DNA of 64,000 bases from NCBI GenBank assembly GCA_900184925.1, contig FXYJ02000006.1, positions 1 through 64,000 on the forward strand. The letters are read 5' to 3'. How positions within the stretch are numbered: the first letter of the stretch is position 1; each line of letters begins with the position of its first letter. The notes below the pieces were generated by a model. That model ran no database searches. It worked only from the letters and a program-made list of their open reading frames with translations, and had not been told where the DNA came from. This document shows positions 1 through 7,942 of the stretch, in pieces. The translations under genes and the position numbers were made by a program. This DNA is from Ruminococcaceae bacterium HV4-5-B5C. GTDB lineage: Bacteria > Bacillota > Clostridia > Oscillospirales > Acutalibacteraceae.

Positions 1-57
1 CTTTGTCGGCCTTTCGGCTTTCTTTTCCGCAGCGCCCTGTTCGTAAGGCGCTTGTCT

Positions 58-86
58 ATAATACCGCGTACAGCTCCATTTGTCAA
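58..86 (-). promoter_or_regulatory. Sigma-A promoter pointing out of the window
   Basis: Read on the minus strand, TTGACA (86-81) and TATTAT (63-58) are separated by exactly 17 bases. It would drive a gene lying left of the window, divergent from sleB. Confidence 0.6.
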
Positions 87-215
87 CCCTTTTTTCGCTT
101 TTTTTCGCAGTTTTTATAATTTAGACTTTCCGAGCTCTTTTCAGCGTCTGTTTTCGTCCTCTGCGGCAGTGAAGGATAAACGGCGGTTGCTGCGGGAAAA
201 CTTACGGAAAAGGAG

Positions 216-929
216 TTGATCGGTACGAACCAAAAGTGGAAGTATATTTGGCGGGTGATTGTCATCCTGCTTTTAAACCTGCTGATCATCGCCGCGTTCG
301 GTCGGATGAACGGTTCGGTTCAGACTCTTTCCAAAGTAGGGTCAAGCGGATCGGAAGTCCGGCAGATTCAGACGAAGCTCAAGCAGTGGGGTTATTACAA
401 AGGAAGCGTAGACGGCATCTACGGCACCTCGACGAAAAATGCCGTTTCTGATTTTCAGAAAAAGAACGGGTTGTCGGCGGACGGAGTGGCCGGACCGTCG
501 ACGCTTGCAAAGATCGGCATTTCCTCCTCCGGCGGAGGGAGCACAGGCGCAAGCGGGGGCGGAGCCGGCGGTTTCAGTCAGAGCGATGTGAATCTTCTGG
601 CACGCGTAATCTCCGCGGAATCGCGCGGGGAACCGTACACCGGGCAGGTAGCGGTCGGCGCCGTGATCCTCAACCGCATCCAGCACCCATCGTTCCCGAA
701 CACGCTGGCCGGCGTCATTTATCAGCCGGGAGCGTTCTCGTGCCTGAATGACGGCGGCATCAACGCGCCGGTCGAAGACTCGGCCTACCGGGCCGCACGG
801 GACGCCATGAACGGCTGGGACCCTTCCGGCGGCGCGATCTATTATTACAACCCAAAGAAATCAACCAACAAGTGGATTTTCTCGCGCCCGGTCATCACGG
901 TGATCGGCGAGCACCGGTTCTGTTCGTAA
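216..929 (+). CDS. sleB: Spore cortex-lytic enzyme SleB (lytic transglycosylase)
   Basis: SleB-type enzymes cleave muramic-lactam-containing spore cortex peptidoglycan during germination. The 237-residue product has an N-terminal membrane or signal segment (about 10-29), a PG_binding_1 domain (about 42-101), a Gly/Ser linker and a C-terminal Hydrolase_2 domain from about 120. Glu135 in SAESRGE is the expected catalytic acid. The TTG start at 216 directly abuts the AAAGGAG ribosome site, which is unusually tight; GTG at 255 is the next in-frame alternative but would cut into the hydrophobic segment. It is monocistronic, and a germinant-receptor operon near 55-62 kb fits the same process. Confidence 0.9.
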   Translation: MIGTNQKWKYIWRVIVILLLNLLIIAAFGRMNGSVQTLSKVGSSGSEVRQIQTKLKQWGYYKGSVDGIYGTSTKNAVSDFQKKNGLSADGVAGPSTLAKIGISSSGGGSTGASGGGAGGFSQSDVNLLARVISAESRGEPYTGQVAVGAVILNRIQHPSFPNTLAGVIYQPGAFSCLNDGGINAPVEDSAYRAARDAMNGWDPSGGAIYYYNPKKSTNKWIFSRPVITVIGEHRFCS

Positions 930-978
930 AGCCGGCCGCATCCGTTCCTTACAGTATATTCGGTCTGAAATATAACAA

Positions 979-1010
979 ATGAGGGCACGCGGTTTCCGCT
1001 GTGCCCTCAT
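979..1010 (-). terminator. Intrinsic terminator after the 1036-1551 lipoprotein gene
   Basis: Ten-base perfect stem ATGAGGGCAC/GTGCCCTCAT with a 12-base loop. On the minus strand it is followed by TTTGTTATA. It may also stop sleB transcription from the other side. Confidence 0.7.
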
Positions 1011-1035
1011 ATTATATACTTTTACACTTATGATG

Positions 1036-1551
1036 TTACGCCTTGAAATCCGTAACCAGCTTTTTGACCTGCGTACCGTATGCCTTGTTGGCGTCGTCGG
1101 TGGCAGAATTTTTGTATACCATAAGATATTTGCCGTTCCTGGAAAGCACGCCTTCGACCTGCTGACCGATTACGGTGAATTTGCCGGTCGCCTTGACATC
1201 CGCAATGACCTTCTGTGCGGTTTCGTTCAGGCTTCCGGTGTCGAATTCATACAGCTCGAGCGTTACATTGTTGTTGCCGCCGTGTCCGTACTGATAGCGC
1301 ACACCGGACTTCGCGCCGATCAGATCGCTGCGCATGGTTTCCGGCGTACCGGTAACGGACGCGTTCGCTTCCAGATATTTTTGAAGCCCCGCGAGGGAAT
1401 CCGGGACGCTCGTGTCGGAGGTCTGCGCCGCAGAAGAAGCCGCCTGTGACGACGTACCGGAAGACGCGACCGGCTGGCTGAGATCAACCCCGCACCCGGT
1501 CAGAGAAACGGCCAAAACCGCCGCAACGGAAATAATCCAGAGTTTTTTCAT
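1036..1551 (-). CDS. Small lipoprotein of unknown function
   Basis: The 171-residue product starts MKKLWIISV, has a hydrophobic signal segment and a lipobox ending SLTGC, so Cys20 is the predicted lipidation site. A Ser/Ala/Gln-rich spacer follows, then a compact domain of about 125 residues rich in aromatic and beta-forming residues. ATG at 1551 is preferred over an upstream in-frame start because only it puts a signal peptide at the N-terminus; a purine-rich AAAGGCGG lies upstream. I do not recognise the globular domain. Comparable DUF4358-like lipoproteins exist in Clostridia, but that is only a guess. It is transcribed alone. Confidence 0.7.
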   Translation of the reverse strand: MKKLWIISVAAVLAVSLTGCGVDLSQPVASSGTSSQAASSAAQTSDTSVPDSLAGLQKYLEANASVTGTPETMRSDLIGAKSGVRYQYGHGGNNNVTLELYEFDTGSLNETAQKVIADVKATGKFTVIGQQVEGVLSRNGKYLMVYKNSATDDANKAYGTQVKKLVTDFKA

Positions 1552-1737
1552 CTTGAAATCCGCCTTTTTCTTTACTTTCACGGCCCGGCCGCGGAAAACC
1601 GTCCGTCCCGGCGCCACTTTATTATGTTCCTATTATCCGTGTTTTTATCCCTTTTGTCAAGGTGATGCACGCCGTGCGGCGGGCGTAGAGACGGGCAGCG
1701 CCGAAAAGCGCCTATACCCTTCGCGGCAAAACAAATT

Positions 1738-1801
1738 TGCAAAGTGTGCTTGACATTTTGTGCAAAGCAGGCTATACTAATTCTGCAAAGCAGGCTTTGC
1801 A
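1738..1801 (+). promoter_or_regulatory. XRE-gene promoter with three 23-bp-spaced repeats
   Basis: The promoter is TTGACA (1750-1755), 17 bases, TATACT (1773-1778). TGCAAAG occurs at 1738, 1761 and 1784, exactly 23 bases apart, and its inverse CTTTGCA at 1795-1801. The copies sit before, inside and after the promoter, as expected for repressor sites of the XRE protein just downstream. Confidence 0.65.
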
Positions 1802-1817
1802 TTACAGGAGGTGCACT

Positions 1818-2033
1818 GTGAATACCAAAATACAGGAGCTTCGGAAAGAGCGCAGGCTGTCGCAGGAAGAACTGGCGATGGCCGTCGGCGTAACGAGGCA
1901 AACCATCACTTCTCTGGAGCGCGGTAAATACACGGCTTCTCTGGTTCTGGCGTATAAGATCGCGAAGTTTTTCGGGCTTACAATTGAAGAGGTTTTCGAT
2001 TTTTCCGATGTGGAGGGTTTGGACAATGAATAA
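1818..2033 (+). CDS. XRE-family small transcriptional regulator
   Basis: The 71-residue protein is essentially one helix-turn-helix of the Cro/CI class: MNTKIQELRKERRLSQEELA, then VGVTRQTITSLERG, then IAKFFGLTIEEVFDF. This is the short YozG/HigA-like type often paired with membrane-protein genes in Firmicutes. The GTG at 1818 is chosen because AGGAGGT ends 5 bases before it; an upstream in-frame ATG would lie inside the promoter. The gene overlaps the next by 8 bases. It probably autoregulates through the repeats at 1738-1801. Confidence 0.85.
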   Translation: MNTKIQELRKERRLSQEELAMAVGVTRQTITSLERGKYTASLVLAYKIAKFFGLTIEEVFDFSDVEGLDNE

Positions 2034-2469
2034 ATTCAGGCAGAAGCTTCGGTTCAAAATTTTATTGCAGGTTCTGCAGGCCGTCGGCGCAGCCATTCTG
2101 CTCGCCGTAATCTGCACCGTGAAGGGCGGCGCAGAAACGCTCCCGGCTTTCATTCAGGGCTATGATCTGGGAGTCTTTTCTTCCATGGAGGCGGTAACGA
2201 TATTCATGGCGGTAACCAACGCACTGGCGCTGCGCAACGAGGAAAAGCTGAAGAAGCTTTACATTCTTGACACGGATGAGCGGGCCCTGCTGATCCAGCA
2301 GAAAAGCGGCTCCGCTTCCTTTAATATTATCATGTACGGAATGCTGCTCGCAGACATTGCATCCGGCTTTTTCAATGTAACCGTCTTTTTCACCCTGCTG
2401 GCCTCGGTCGTTTTCATCGTACTGGTCAAACTTTTTACCGCTCTTTACTATAAGCGCAAACTGAGCTGA
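2026..2469 (+). CDS. Small multispanning membrane protein in the XRE operon
   Basis: The 147-residue protein has about four hydrophobic segments (near 11-31, 46-65, 98-118 and 120-140). A polar central stretch contains LDTDERALLIQQKSG, a pattern seen in small membrane proteins of the DUF2178/DUF3796 kind that accompany XRE regulators. ATG at 2026 follows GGAGG and overlaps the regulator gene by 8 bases, implying translational coupling. Function is unknown; a stress- or envelope-related role is only inferred from similar cassettes. Confidence 0.75.
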   Translation: MNKFRQKLRFKILLQVLQAVGAAILLAVICTVKGGAETLPAFIQGYDLGVFSSMEAVTIFMAVTNALALRNEEKLKKLYILDTDERALLIQQKSGSASFNIIMYGMLLADIASGFFNVTVFFTLLASVVFIVLVKLFTALYYKRKLS

Positions 2470-2497
2470 GCTGCGGGCCTTCAGGAGGAACGTTATT

Positions 2498-2683
2498 ATG
2501 AAAAAGCTCCGAATCACAAGCACTGTTCTTCTGGTTATCGCACTGTTCGGGATGTTTCTGCACTTTGGACCGATGACTTTCCCGGACTGGCTCGTACGCG
2601 CGGACGGAATTCTGATGCTGGCTTCTGTTTTTGTTCTTGTGTTCTGTTCCGTGAAGCTTCGGCAGGAGGGGAAACAACGCTGA
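2498..2683 (+). CDS. Very small two-helix membrane protein
   Basis: The 61-residue product starts MKKLRITSTVLLVIALFG and contains two hydrophobic segments with a short PDW-containing connector. The site AGGAGG lies a good distance upstream of the ATG. It is third in the XRE operon, 28 bases after the preceding gene, and is followed by a strong hairpin. I do not recognise it. Confidence 0.65.
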   Translation: MKKLRITSTVLLVIALFGMFLHFGPMTFPDWLVRADGILMLASVFVLVFCSVKLRQEGKQR

Positions 2684-2699
2684 CGGAACCCTTATTATT

Positions 2700-2734
2700 A
2701 GAAAGCGCACCCTGTGCAGCAGGGTGCGCTTTCT
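2700..2734 (+). terminator. Hairpin ending the XRE operon
   Basis: Perfect stem GAAAGCGCACCCTG/CAGGGTGCGCTTTC around a 5-base loop. The downstream T-tract is weak. Confidence 0.6.
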
Positions 2735-2789
2735 GTCGTCTTCCGGGATGATCAACCGATTTTGGCAGTCACAGTTTCTATCCGTAGCG

Positions 2790-2810
2790 TATATTAGCGG
2801 TACTAATATA
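2790..2810. promoter_or_regulatory. Perfect AT-rich palindrome
   Basis: TATATTAG, five bases, CTAATATA. It lies between the convergent XRE-operon and merR terminators and has no obvious gene to regulate. Confidence 0.3.
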
Positions 2811-2842
2811 CTAATTTCAGCTGATTAAAGGCAGTTACCCCT

Positions 2843-2880
2843 AAAAAAGCAGCAGCGCAGGGTCCCCCCAACGCTGCTGC
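2843..2880 (-). terminator. Intrinsic terminator after merR
   Basis: On the minus strand the stem GCAGCAGCG/CGCTGCTGC is followed directly by six T residues. Confidence 0.75.
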
Positions 2881-2895
2881 CCGTGTCCTTACAGA

Positions 2896-3615
2896 TTATT
2901 TTTCGGAAGCCGTCTCCACACAGTACCCGGTGTGCCTGCACTTCGGGCAGGTCAGTTTTCTCGTCTTCGGCGTGTGATCGGAAAACAGGAATTCATGCAG
3001 CGTCGGCTTGAACTGGGTGTTACATTCCGGGCAGATATAATCGGTGTTTTTACAGTACATCCATGTCATCAGAACCCCGAGCAGGATGACCACCGGCATG
3101 CCAACGGCAAACGGCTGCCAGATGCCCTTCGCAATCCACAGGATCAGCGCGGCAATCTGGATTGCATCCATCACAAGGCCAACGGCCAACATAATGCCGT
3201 GCGTTTTTCTCAGTTTTTTTCTGCTGTTCATCATGTGCTCCACGCCGCTGACGGAATTAACCGGGATCCTGCCCATGCTTCGGATGCCTTCCTGAATGGC
3301 GCGGATCGTTTCGAGCTGCTTCTGCCTTTCGCGGACTTCCCCGCCGAGGCGCTTCGCCTGTTCTTCCAGCAGCAGCGAAAGGATTTTCTCCGGGCTGCCG
3401 CTGTCGAGGATGCCACGAATGGACTCAAGCGTGAGCCCGAGGGCTTTGAGCATACAGATCATGCGCAGCTTCGCGGCATCGTCGTCCGAATACAGCCTAC
3501 GCCCGCCTTCCGTCAGCTCCGACGGCTTCAGCAGGTCTTTCGCGTCGTAAAACTGAACGGTTCGCACGGTGACTTCGCAGAGCCGGGCCAGTTCTCCGGT
3601 CGTATATTGCGGCAT
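2896..3615 (-). CDS. MerR-family regulator with membrane and zinc-ribbon tail
   Basis: The N-terminal 75 residues form a MerR winged helix (YTTGELARLCEVTVRTVQFY, then LKALGLTLESIRGIL) followed by a coiled-coil dimerisation helix (about 76-115). The C-terminal half is unusual: two membrane segments (about 141-162 and 168-188) and two CxxC pairs (Cys195/Cys198 and Cys223/Cys226), a zinc-ribbon pattern. This suggests a membrane-anchored regulator of 239 residues. ATG at 3615 is chosen because AGGAGGT lies 7 bases upstream; the GTG 9 bases earlier would be too close. Its promoter has a 19-bp spacer containing a palindrome. The effector is unknown. Confidence 0.85.
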   Translation of the reverse strand: MPQYTTGELARLCEVTVRTVQFYDAKDLLKPSELTEGGRRLYSDDDAAKLRMICMLKALGLTLESIRGILDSGSPEKILSLLLEEQAKRLGGEVRERQKQLETIRAIQEGIRSMGRIPVNSVSGVEHMMNSRKKLRKTHGIMLAVGLVMDAIQIAALILWIAKGIWQPFAVGMPVVILLGVLMTWMYCKNTDYICPECNTQFKPTLHEFLFSDHTPKTRKLTCPKCRHTGYCVETASEK

Positions 3616-3635
3616 AGAGTTCACCTCCTGCCTTC

Positions 3636-3666
3636 ACTCTACCTCATGACGCAGCGTCATGAGCAA
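3636..3666 (-). promoter_or_regulatory. MerR-type promoter and operator
   Basis: On the minus strand TTGCTC (3666-3661) and TAGAGT (3641-3636) are 19 bases apart, the over-long spacing typical of MerR-activated promoters. A perfect palindrome (3643-3663), CTCATGACGC and its inverse around one base, occupies the spacer. Confidence 0.7.
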
Positions 3667-3686
3667 GGGGTGACGCAGGGTAATTT

Positions 3687-4661
3687 TTAAATGTCCTGCT
3701 TTTTGGGTGTAAACGGCGCGCATTCCTTCATTTTGGTCTTATATCCGTCTTCGGCGCACAGGAGCTGCATCTCGAAGTCGCTCCGGTTCTTCGCCCGGAT
3801 GGTCGTGAGCATGATCCCCGCAATCAGCAGAAGCAGCGCCGCCAGCATCGCGATTCCGCAGACGATCAGCGTCGGGAACTTCGGAACCAGACCGGTGCGG
3901 AAATACTCGCTCAGCACCGGAACCATAAATCCGACGCTGATCAGCGCCAGTACGACGGCAAGAGTACTGAAAAAGCGGAGCGGATGATAATTCCGGAACA
4001 ACCGGATGATGGTGCGCAGAACCCGGAATCCGTCGGAATAGGTATTCAGTTTCGACTCGCTGCCCGCTGGACGGTCCCGGTACTCGACGACGACGTTTTC
4101 GACCTGCATGCCGCACTCCACCGCATGGATCGACATCTCCGTCTCGATTTCGAACCCCCGCGCAAGGACGGGGTATGTCTTAATAAACTGATAGCTGAAC
4201 GCCCGGTAGCCGGTGAGAATGTCTTTGATGTTGGAATGGAACAGGAAGTTGATGGCGCCGCGCACCATGCTGTTCCCGAAGTTGTGAAAGGGGCGCTTGT
4301 TCTGGGTGAAATAGGTGGAGGAAAGCCTGTCCCCCACGACCATGTCGGCCTGGTGCTCGAGGACACGCTGCACCATTTCGGGTGCGGACCCGGCGGGATA
4401 GGTGTCATCGCCGTCCACCAGCACATAAGCCTGCGCGTCAATCTCACGGAACATGCGGCGAAGCACGTTTCCCTTTCCCTGCTTATACTCATGCCTCACG
4501 ACGGCTCCGGCCTTCCGCGCGATTTCCGCCGTGCCGTCGCTGGAATTGTTGTCATAAACATAGATTACGGCTTCCGGCAGCGCTTTCCGGAAATCGGCGA
4601 CAACTTTTTCAATGGTCTGAGCCTCGTTATAACACGGAATCAGTACTGCTGTCTTGTCCAT
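3687..4661 (-). CDS. Family 2 glycosyltransferase, polyprenyl-phosphate type
   Basis: The 324-residue enzyme is predicted to transfer a sugar from a nucleotide donor to a polyprenyl-phosphate or envelope glycan acceptor. The GT2 fold is visible: LIPCYNEAQTI at the N-terminus, YVYDNNSSDGT, and the metal-binding DGDD at 83-86 in VLVDGDDTYP. Two C-terminal membrane helices (about 233-253 and 266-288) resemble the GtrB/DPM1-like subgroup. ATG at 4661 follows GGAGG at a slightly long distance; an upstream in-frame start cannot be excluded. It is a single gene between merR and the GH25 lysozyme. The exact sugar cannot be read from sequence. Confidence 0.85.
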   Translation of the reverse strand: MDKTAVLIPCYNEAQTIEKVVADFRKALPEAVIYVYDNNSSDGTAEIARKAGAVVRHEYKQGKGNVLRRMFREIDAQAYVLVDGDDTYPAGSAPEMVQRVLEHQADMVVGDRLSSTYFTQNKRPFHNFGNSMVRGAINFLFHSNIKDILTGYRAFSYQFIKTYPVLARGFEIETEMSIHAVECGMQVENVVVEYRDRPAGSESKLNTYSDGFRVLRTIIRLFRNYHPLRFFSTLAVVLALISVGFMVPVLSEYFRTGLVPKFPTLIVCGIAMLAALLLLIAGIMLTTIRAKNRSDFEMQLLCAEDGYKTKMKECAPFTPKKQDI

Positions 4662-4842
4662 CTTCTTCTTATCCTCCAAACCTTTTTGCTGTATATTATT
4701 CATCACCCGGCGCATTCCGGATGTTCCCCCACATTTTTCCCAGAGAAAACAGCGCAGCTTTTTCTTTCATTATAGCAACTGCGCCGTTTTCCCGCAACCA
4801 TTAGAGAAGTTTTTTTCATCCTTTGCAGCGCCGCACCGATGC

Positions 4843-6195
4843 TCAGCGCGTCAGGCGGAGCAGCTGTCCCGGGTAGATGACGTTCGGGTTCGCAATCCCG
4901 TTCAGGGCCGCAAGCGCCTGGTACGTCGTGCCGTATTTCGCCGCGATGCCCGAAAGCGTGTCGCCGGACTGAACCGTGTACGTCGCCGGTTTTGCAGGCG
5001 TTGCCGGAGTTGACGGGGCGGAACCGGTTACACGGAGCAGTTGACCGGGGGAAATGATGTTCGGGTTCGCAATCCCGTTCAGGGCCGCAAGAGCCTGATA
5101 CGTCGTGCCGTATTTCGCCGCGATGCCCGAAAGCGTGTCGCCGGGCTGAACCGTGTACGTCGCCGGTTTTGCAGGCGTTGCCGGAGTTGAAAGGGCGGAA
5201 CCGGTTACGCGGAGAACCTGCCCCGGATAGATAACGTTCGGGTTCGCAAGCCCGTTCAGGGCCGCAAGCGCCTGATACGTCGTGCCGTATTTTGCCGCGA
5301 TGCCCGAAAGCGTGTCACCGGGCTGAACGGTGTACGTTGCGGGTTTTGCGGGTTCCGTCGGAACGGTCGGAATTGACGGAGCCGCCGGGGCCGAACCGGT
5401 TACGCGGAGAACCTGCCCCGGGTAGATGACATTCGGATTCGCAATCCCGTTCAGGGCCGCAAGCGTCTGGTACGTCGTGCCGTATTTTGCCGCGATGCCC
5501 GAAAGCGTGTCACCGGGCTGAACGGTGTACGTTGCGGGCTTTGCGGGTTCCGTCGGGAACTGCGCCACTTTCGCAGGGAGCTCCGCGAGCAGCACGTCGG
5601 TGTCGCATTTTCCCACTTCATCCCCCCGTACGCCCGGGAAATGACCGCCGGTCGAATCGATCTGGTCCTGCCAGAGATAGCAGGGTTTATCCGGCTCGGC
5701 GATGCCGGGCCTCGCGTACCAGAACAGGTACTTCGTGAGCTGGTCGGGGTACAGATGATTTTCCGCCCAGTCCTTGTTGCAGTAATACCCGGCCCGGTAC
5801 CCGAGCGACAGGATAAATTCGCACAGTTCCCTTGCAATGTCGGTGTTCGTCCGGCGGTCCGGAATTCCCCCGTTCCTCGCCTTGTATCCGTCGGCGTCTT
5901 CCATGTCGACAAACACGGGCAGTTCAAGGTTTTTTCCTGCCAGAAGCCGTTTCAGGTGTCCCTTTTCCGATTCCGCACCCGCCGCGGTGAGAGCATAACT
6001 GTAAAAATAGCAGCCGAACGGGATTCCGAAGGCCCTGCACTGTTCATAGCTGCGCAGAAACTGCGCGTCGTCCTGCGATGCAAGATCCTGACCGTAACCG
6101 CACCGCGCGATGCAGAACTGCATCCCGGCGGCTTTCGCGGCCACGAAATCCACCTGCCCCGAACCGTTGTAGATATCGATGCCTCTGTAATTCAT
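4843..6195 (-). CDS. GH25 lysozyme with four LysM repeats
   Basis: This 450-residue cell-wall muramidase has an N-terminal GH25 barrel (about 1-200). Asp7 in GIDIYNG and the DME triplet at 97-99 (FVDMEDA) match the family's catalytic acids. Four LysM peptidoglycan-binding repeats of about 45 residues follow ([20 protein letters not shown] pattern), joined by Pro/Ala/Thr linkers. No signal peptide is visible, so export may be non-classical, through lysis, or restricted to a sporulation compartment. ATG at 6195 is 6 bases after GGAG. The LysM repeats are nearly identical to each other, implying recent duplication or gene conversion. Confidence 0.92.
   Translation of the reverse strand: MNYRGIDIYNGSGQVDFVAAKAAGMQFCIARCGYGQDLASQDDAQFLRSYEQCRAFGIPFGCYFYSYALTAAGAESEKGHLKRLLAGKNLELPVFVDMEDADGYKARNGGIPDRRTNTDIARELCEFILSLGYRAGYYCNKDWAENHLYPDQLTKYLFWYARPGIAEPDKPCYLWQDQIDSTGGHFPGVRGDEVGKCDTDVLLAELPAKVAQFPTEPAKPATYTVQPGDTLSGIAAKYGTTYQTLAALNGIANPNVIYPGQVLRVTGSAPAAPSIPTVPTEPAKPATYTVQPGDTLSGIAAKYGTTYQALAALNGLANPNVIYPGQVLRVTGSALSTPATPAKPATYTVQPGDTLSGIAAKYGTTYQALAALNGIANPNIISPGQLLRVTGSAPSTPATPAKPATYTVQSGDTLSGIAAKYGTTYQALAALNGIANPNVIYPGQLLRLTR
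4845..5570 (-). repeat. Four near-identical tandem LysM-coding repeats
   Basis: Four copies of a roughly 135-140 bp LysM module, separated by linkers of different length, share long identical nucleotide blocks. They lie inside the GH25 gene and could recombine with each other. Confidence 0.85.
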
Positions 6196-6394
6196 AGTAA
6201 TCTCCTTTCTCTGTTTCATATTACCGCCGGATGACCCCGTCCGTTACCCATAACCCTTCAATTCGCATCATAAAAGACGGGGGCGGGATTCCCTTTCGGG
6301 AAAGCGGAAAAAGCAGCAAAACCCTCCCGTATGATAAAAAGACTGCAGTCGGGCATTTCGGAAACAGATTTAACATTTTTCCCCAAAGTTTTTG

Positions 6395-6457
6395 TTGACA
6401 AAGAAAAGTCCCGCACATATAATATTTATGAACAACTGTTCAATGAACTCGTGTTCA
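6395..6457 (+). promoter_or_regulatory. Consensus promoter with two tandem palindromic operators
   Basis: TTGACA (6395-6400), 17 bases, TATAAT (6418-6423) is a full sigma-A consensus. Directly after it lie TGAACAACTGTTCA (6429-6442, perfect palindrome) and TGAACTCGTGTTCA (6444-6457), 15 bases apart. They probably bind the TetR protein encoded at 7942. The GAAC-N4-GTTC core also matches Firmicute LexA boxes, so SOS control is an alternative. Confidence 0.7.
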
Positions 6458-6484
6458 ATTATTAGCGGAAGAAGGCGCTGCTTC

Positions 6485-7942
6485 ATGAAAAAAAAGGTAA
6501 TCATCATCGGGGCGGGTCTGGCGGGCCTGAGCACAGGCATCTATCTGCAGCAGAGCGGAATCGATACCGAGATTTTTGAACTCTCGGGCTGGGCGGGCGG
6601 AATGTGCTCGGCATGGGTTCGGAACGGATACCGGTTTGACGGCTGTATCCACTGGATGGTCGGCACGAAACCCGGCAATGATTATAACAGGCTGTACCGT
6701 GAGGTCGGTGCTCTCGAAGAGAATACCGTAATTTATAACTCCGACTCCATTTTTCTGGAACTGAGCGGCACGATGTATGAAATTCCAATGGAGATTTCAA
6801 AGTTCAGAGCCTTTCTCCATACGCTCTCGGAGGAAGACGGAGAAAAAATCGACGCGCTCTGCGACGATATCACTGTCATGATCCGGACAAAAATGCCGGC
6901 CGGAGCTCCTTCGAACCTCTCCGAGCTGCTCGGGTTCGTGAGGCACAGCCGTGGATTCATCAAACTCGCGCGCAAACATATCGGCCGGACGGTCCGTGAG
7001 GTTGCGCAGACAATGGAAAGCCCGTCGGTCCGGGAGGTGCTTACCTCTCTCCTGCCGCCCGACTTCTCGGCGGTAGCTCTTTTTATGATGCTTGGAACCC
7101 GCATGGGCGGAAACGCCGGGTACCCGATGGGAGGCGCGCTGGAGATGATCCGGCGCATGGAGGCAAAATACCGCGGGCTCGGGGGCAAAATCAACTTTCA
7201 CGCCAGAGTGGAGGAAATCGTTATCGAAAACGGAAGGGCAGCAGGCGTCCGATCAAAGGGAACTTTTTATCCGGCAGACGCGGTCGTCGCCGCCTGCGAC
7301 GCGCACGACACGCTTCAGAATATGCTCGGGGGAAACTATGAGCACCCCCAGTTGAACAAACTGCTGAAAACCGCTACGCTTTTCGACCCACTGGCGGTTA
7401 TCTCGTTCGGACTCACGAAAAAGTTCGGAATTCCCTATTCCAAAACGTATGAATGTCCGGAAGGGATCGCGGTAGCGCCGGGGGTTCTGCAGCACTCGTT
7501 CAGTATCCGTTCCTTTGATTTCGACCCTTCCGCGGCGCCGGACGGCTGCAGCAGCGTCATGGTCATGACGGGCGCGCCGCTCGATTACTGGCAAAAGCTG
7601 CGTTCGGAGGATCCGGAGGAATACGCAAAGCAGAAGCAGAAGCTGGCCGCGACCATAGCTGAAGCCGTAGAGCGGAGGATTCCCGGCTTCAAAGAAGCCG
7701 TCTGCGTTGTGGATATTGCGACGCCCGCAACCTACGTCCGCCTTGCGAATCTTTACCGCGGTTCGTTTGAAGGCTTTGCCCCGACACCCGCCGCGCTGAA
7801 GACAACGATTAAAAAGAGAGTGCCCGGCATCAGGAACTTCTGCATGTGCGGCCAATGGACCACCACCGGCGGCGGAATCTGCTCGGCTGTGTCCGACGGC
7901 AGACGGGCGGCAAAATTGATCACGAAGGATCTGAAACGGTAA
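6485..7942 (+). CDS. FAD-dependent oxidoreductase, phytoene-desaturase/RetSat-like
   Basis: The 485-residue flavoprotein begins MKKKVIIIGAGLAGLSTGI, a dinucleotide-binding GxGxxG motif at residues 8-13. It ends with CGQWTTTGGGICSAVSDGRR, the typical C-terminal FAD contact of the CrtI/phytoene-dehydrogenase superfamily. The substrate is not evident; bacterial members act on carotenoids, retinoid-like or fatty substrates. ATG at 6485 is used because it places the nucleotide-binding fold at the N-terminus. Its stop overlaps the tetR start (TAATG), so the two genes form an operon behind a strong, operator-controlled promoter. Confidence 0.85.
   Translation: MKKKVIIIGAGLAGLSTGIYLQQSGIDTEIFELSGWAGGMCSAWVRNGYRFDGCIHWMVGTKPGNDYNRLYREVGALEENTVIYNSDSIFLELSGTMYEIPMEISKFRAFLHTLSEEDGEKIDALCDDITVMIRTKMPAGAPSNLSELLGFVRHSRGFIKLARKHIGRTVREVAQTMESPSVREVLTSLLPPDFSAVALFMMLGTRMGGNAGYPMGGALEMIRRMEAKYRGLGGKINFHARVEEIVIENGRAAGVRSKGTFYPADAVVAACDAHDTLQNMLGGNYEHPQLNKLLKTATLFDPLAVISFGLTKKFGIPYSKTYECPEGIAVAPGVLQHSFSIRSFDFDPSAAPDGCSSVMVMTGAPLDYWQKLRSEDPEEYAKQKQKLAATIAEAVERRIPGFKEAVCVVDIATPATYVRLANLYRGSFEGFAPTPAALKTTIKKRVPGIRNFCMCGQWTTTGGGICSAVSDGRRAAKLITKDLKR

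Noticed and set aside
4845..5570. Regularly spaced direct repeats considered as a CRISPR array
   Set aside because: They are LysM-coding modules in frame within one protein; no short spacers and no cas genes.
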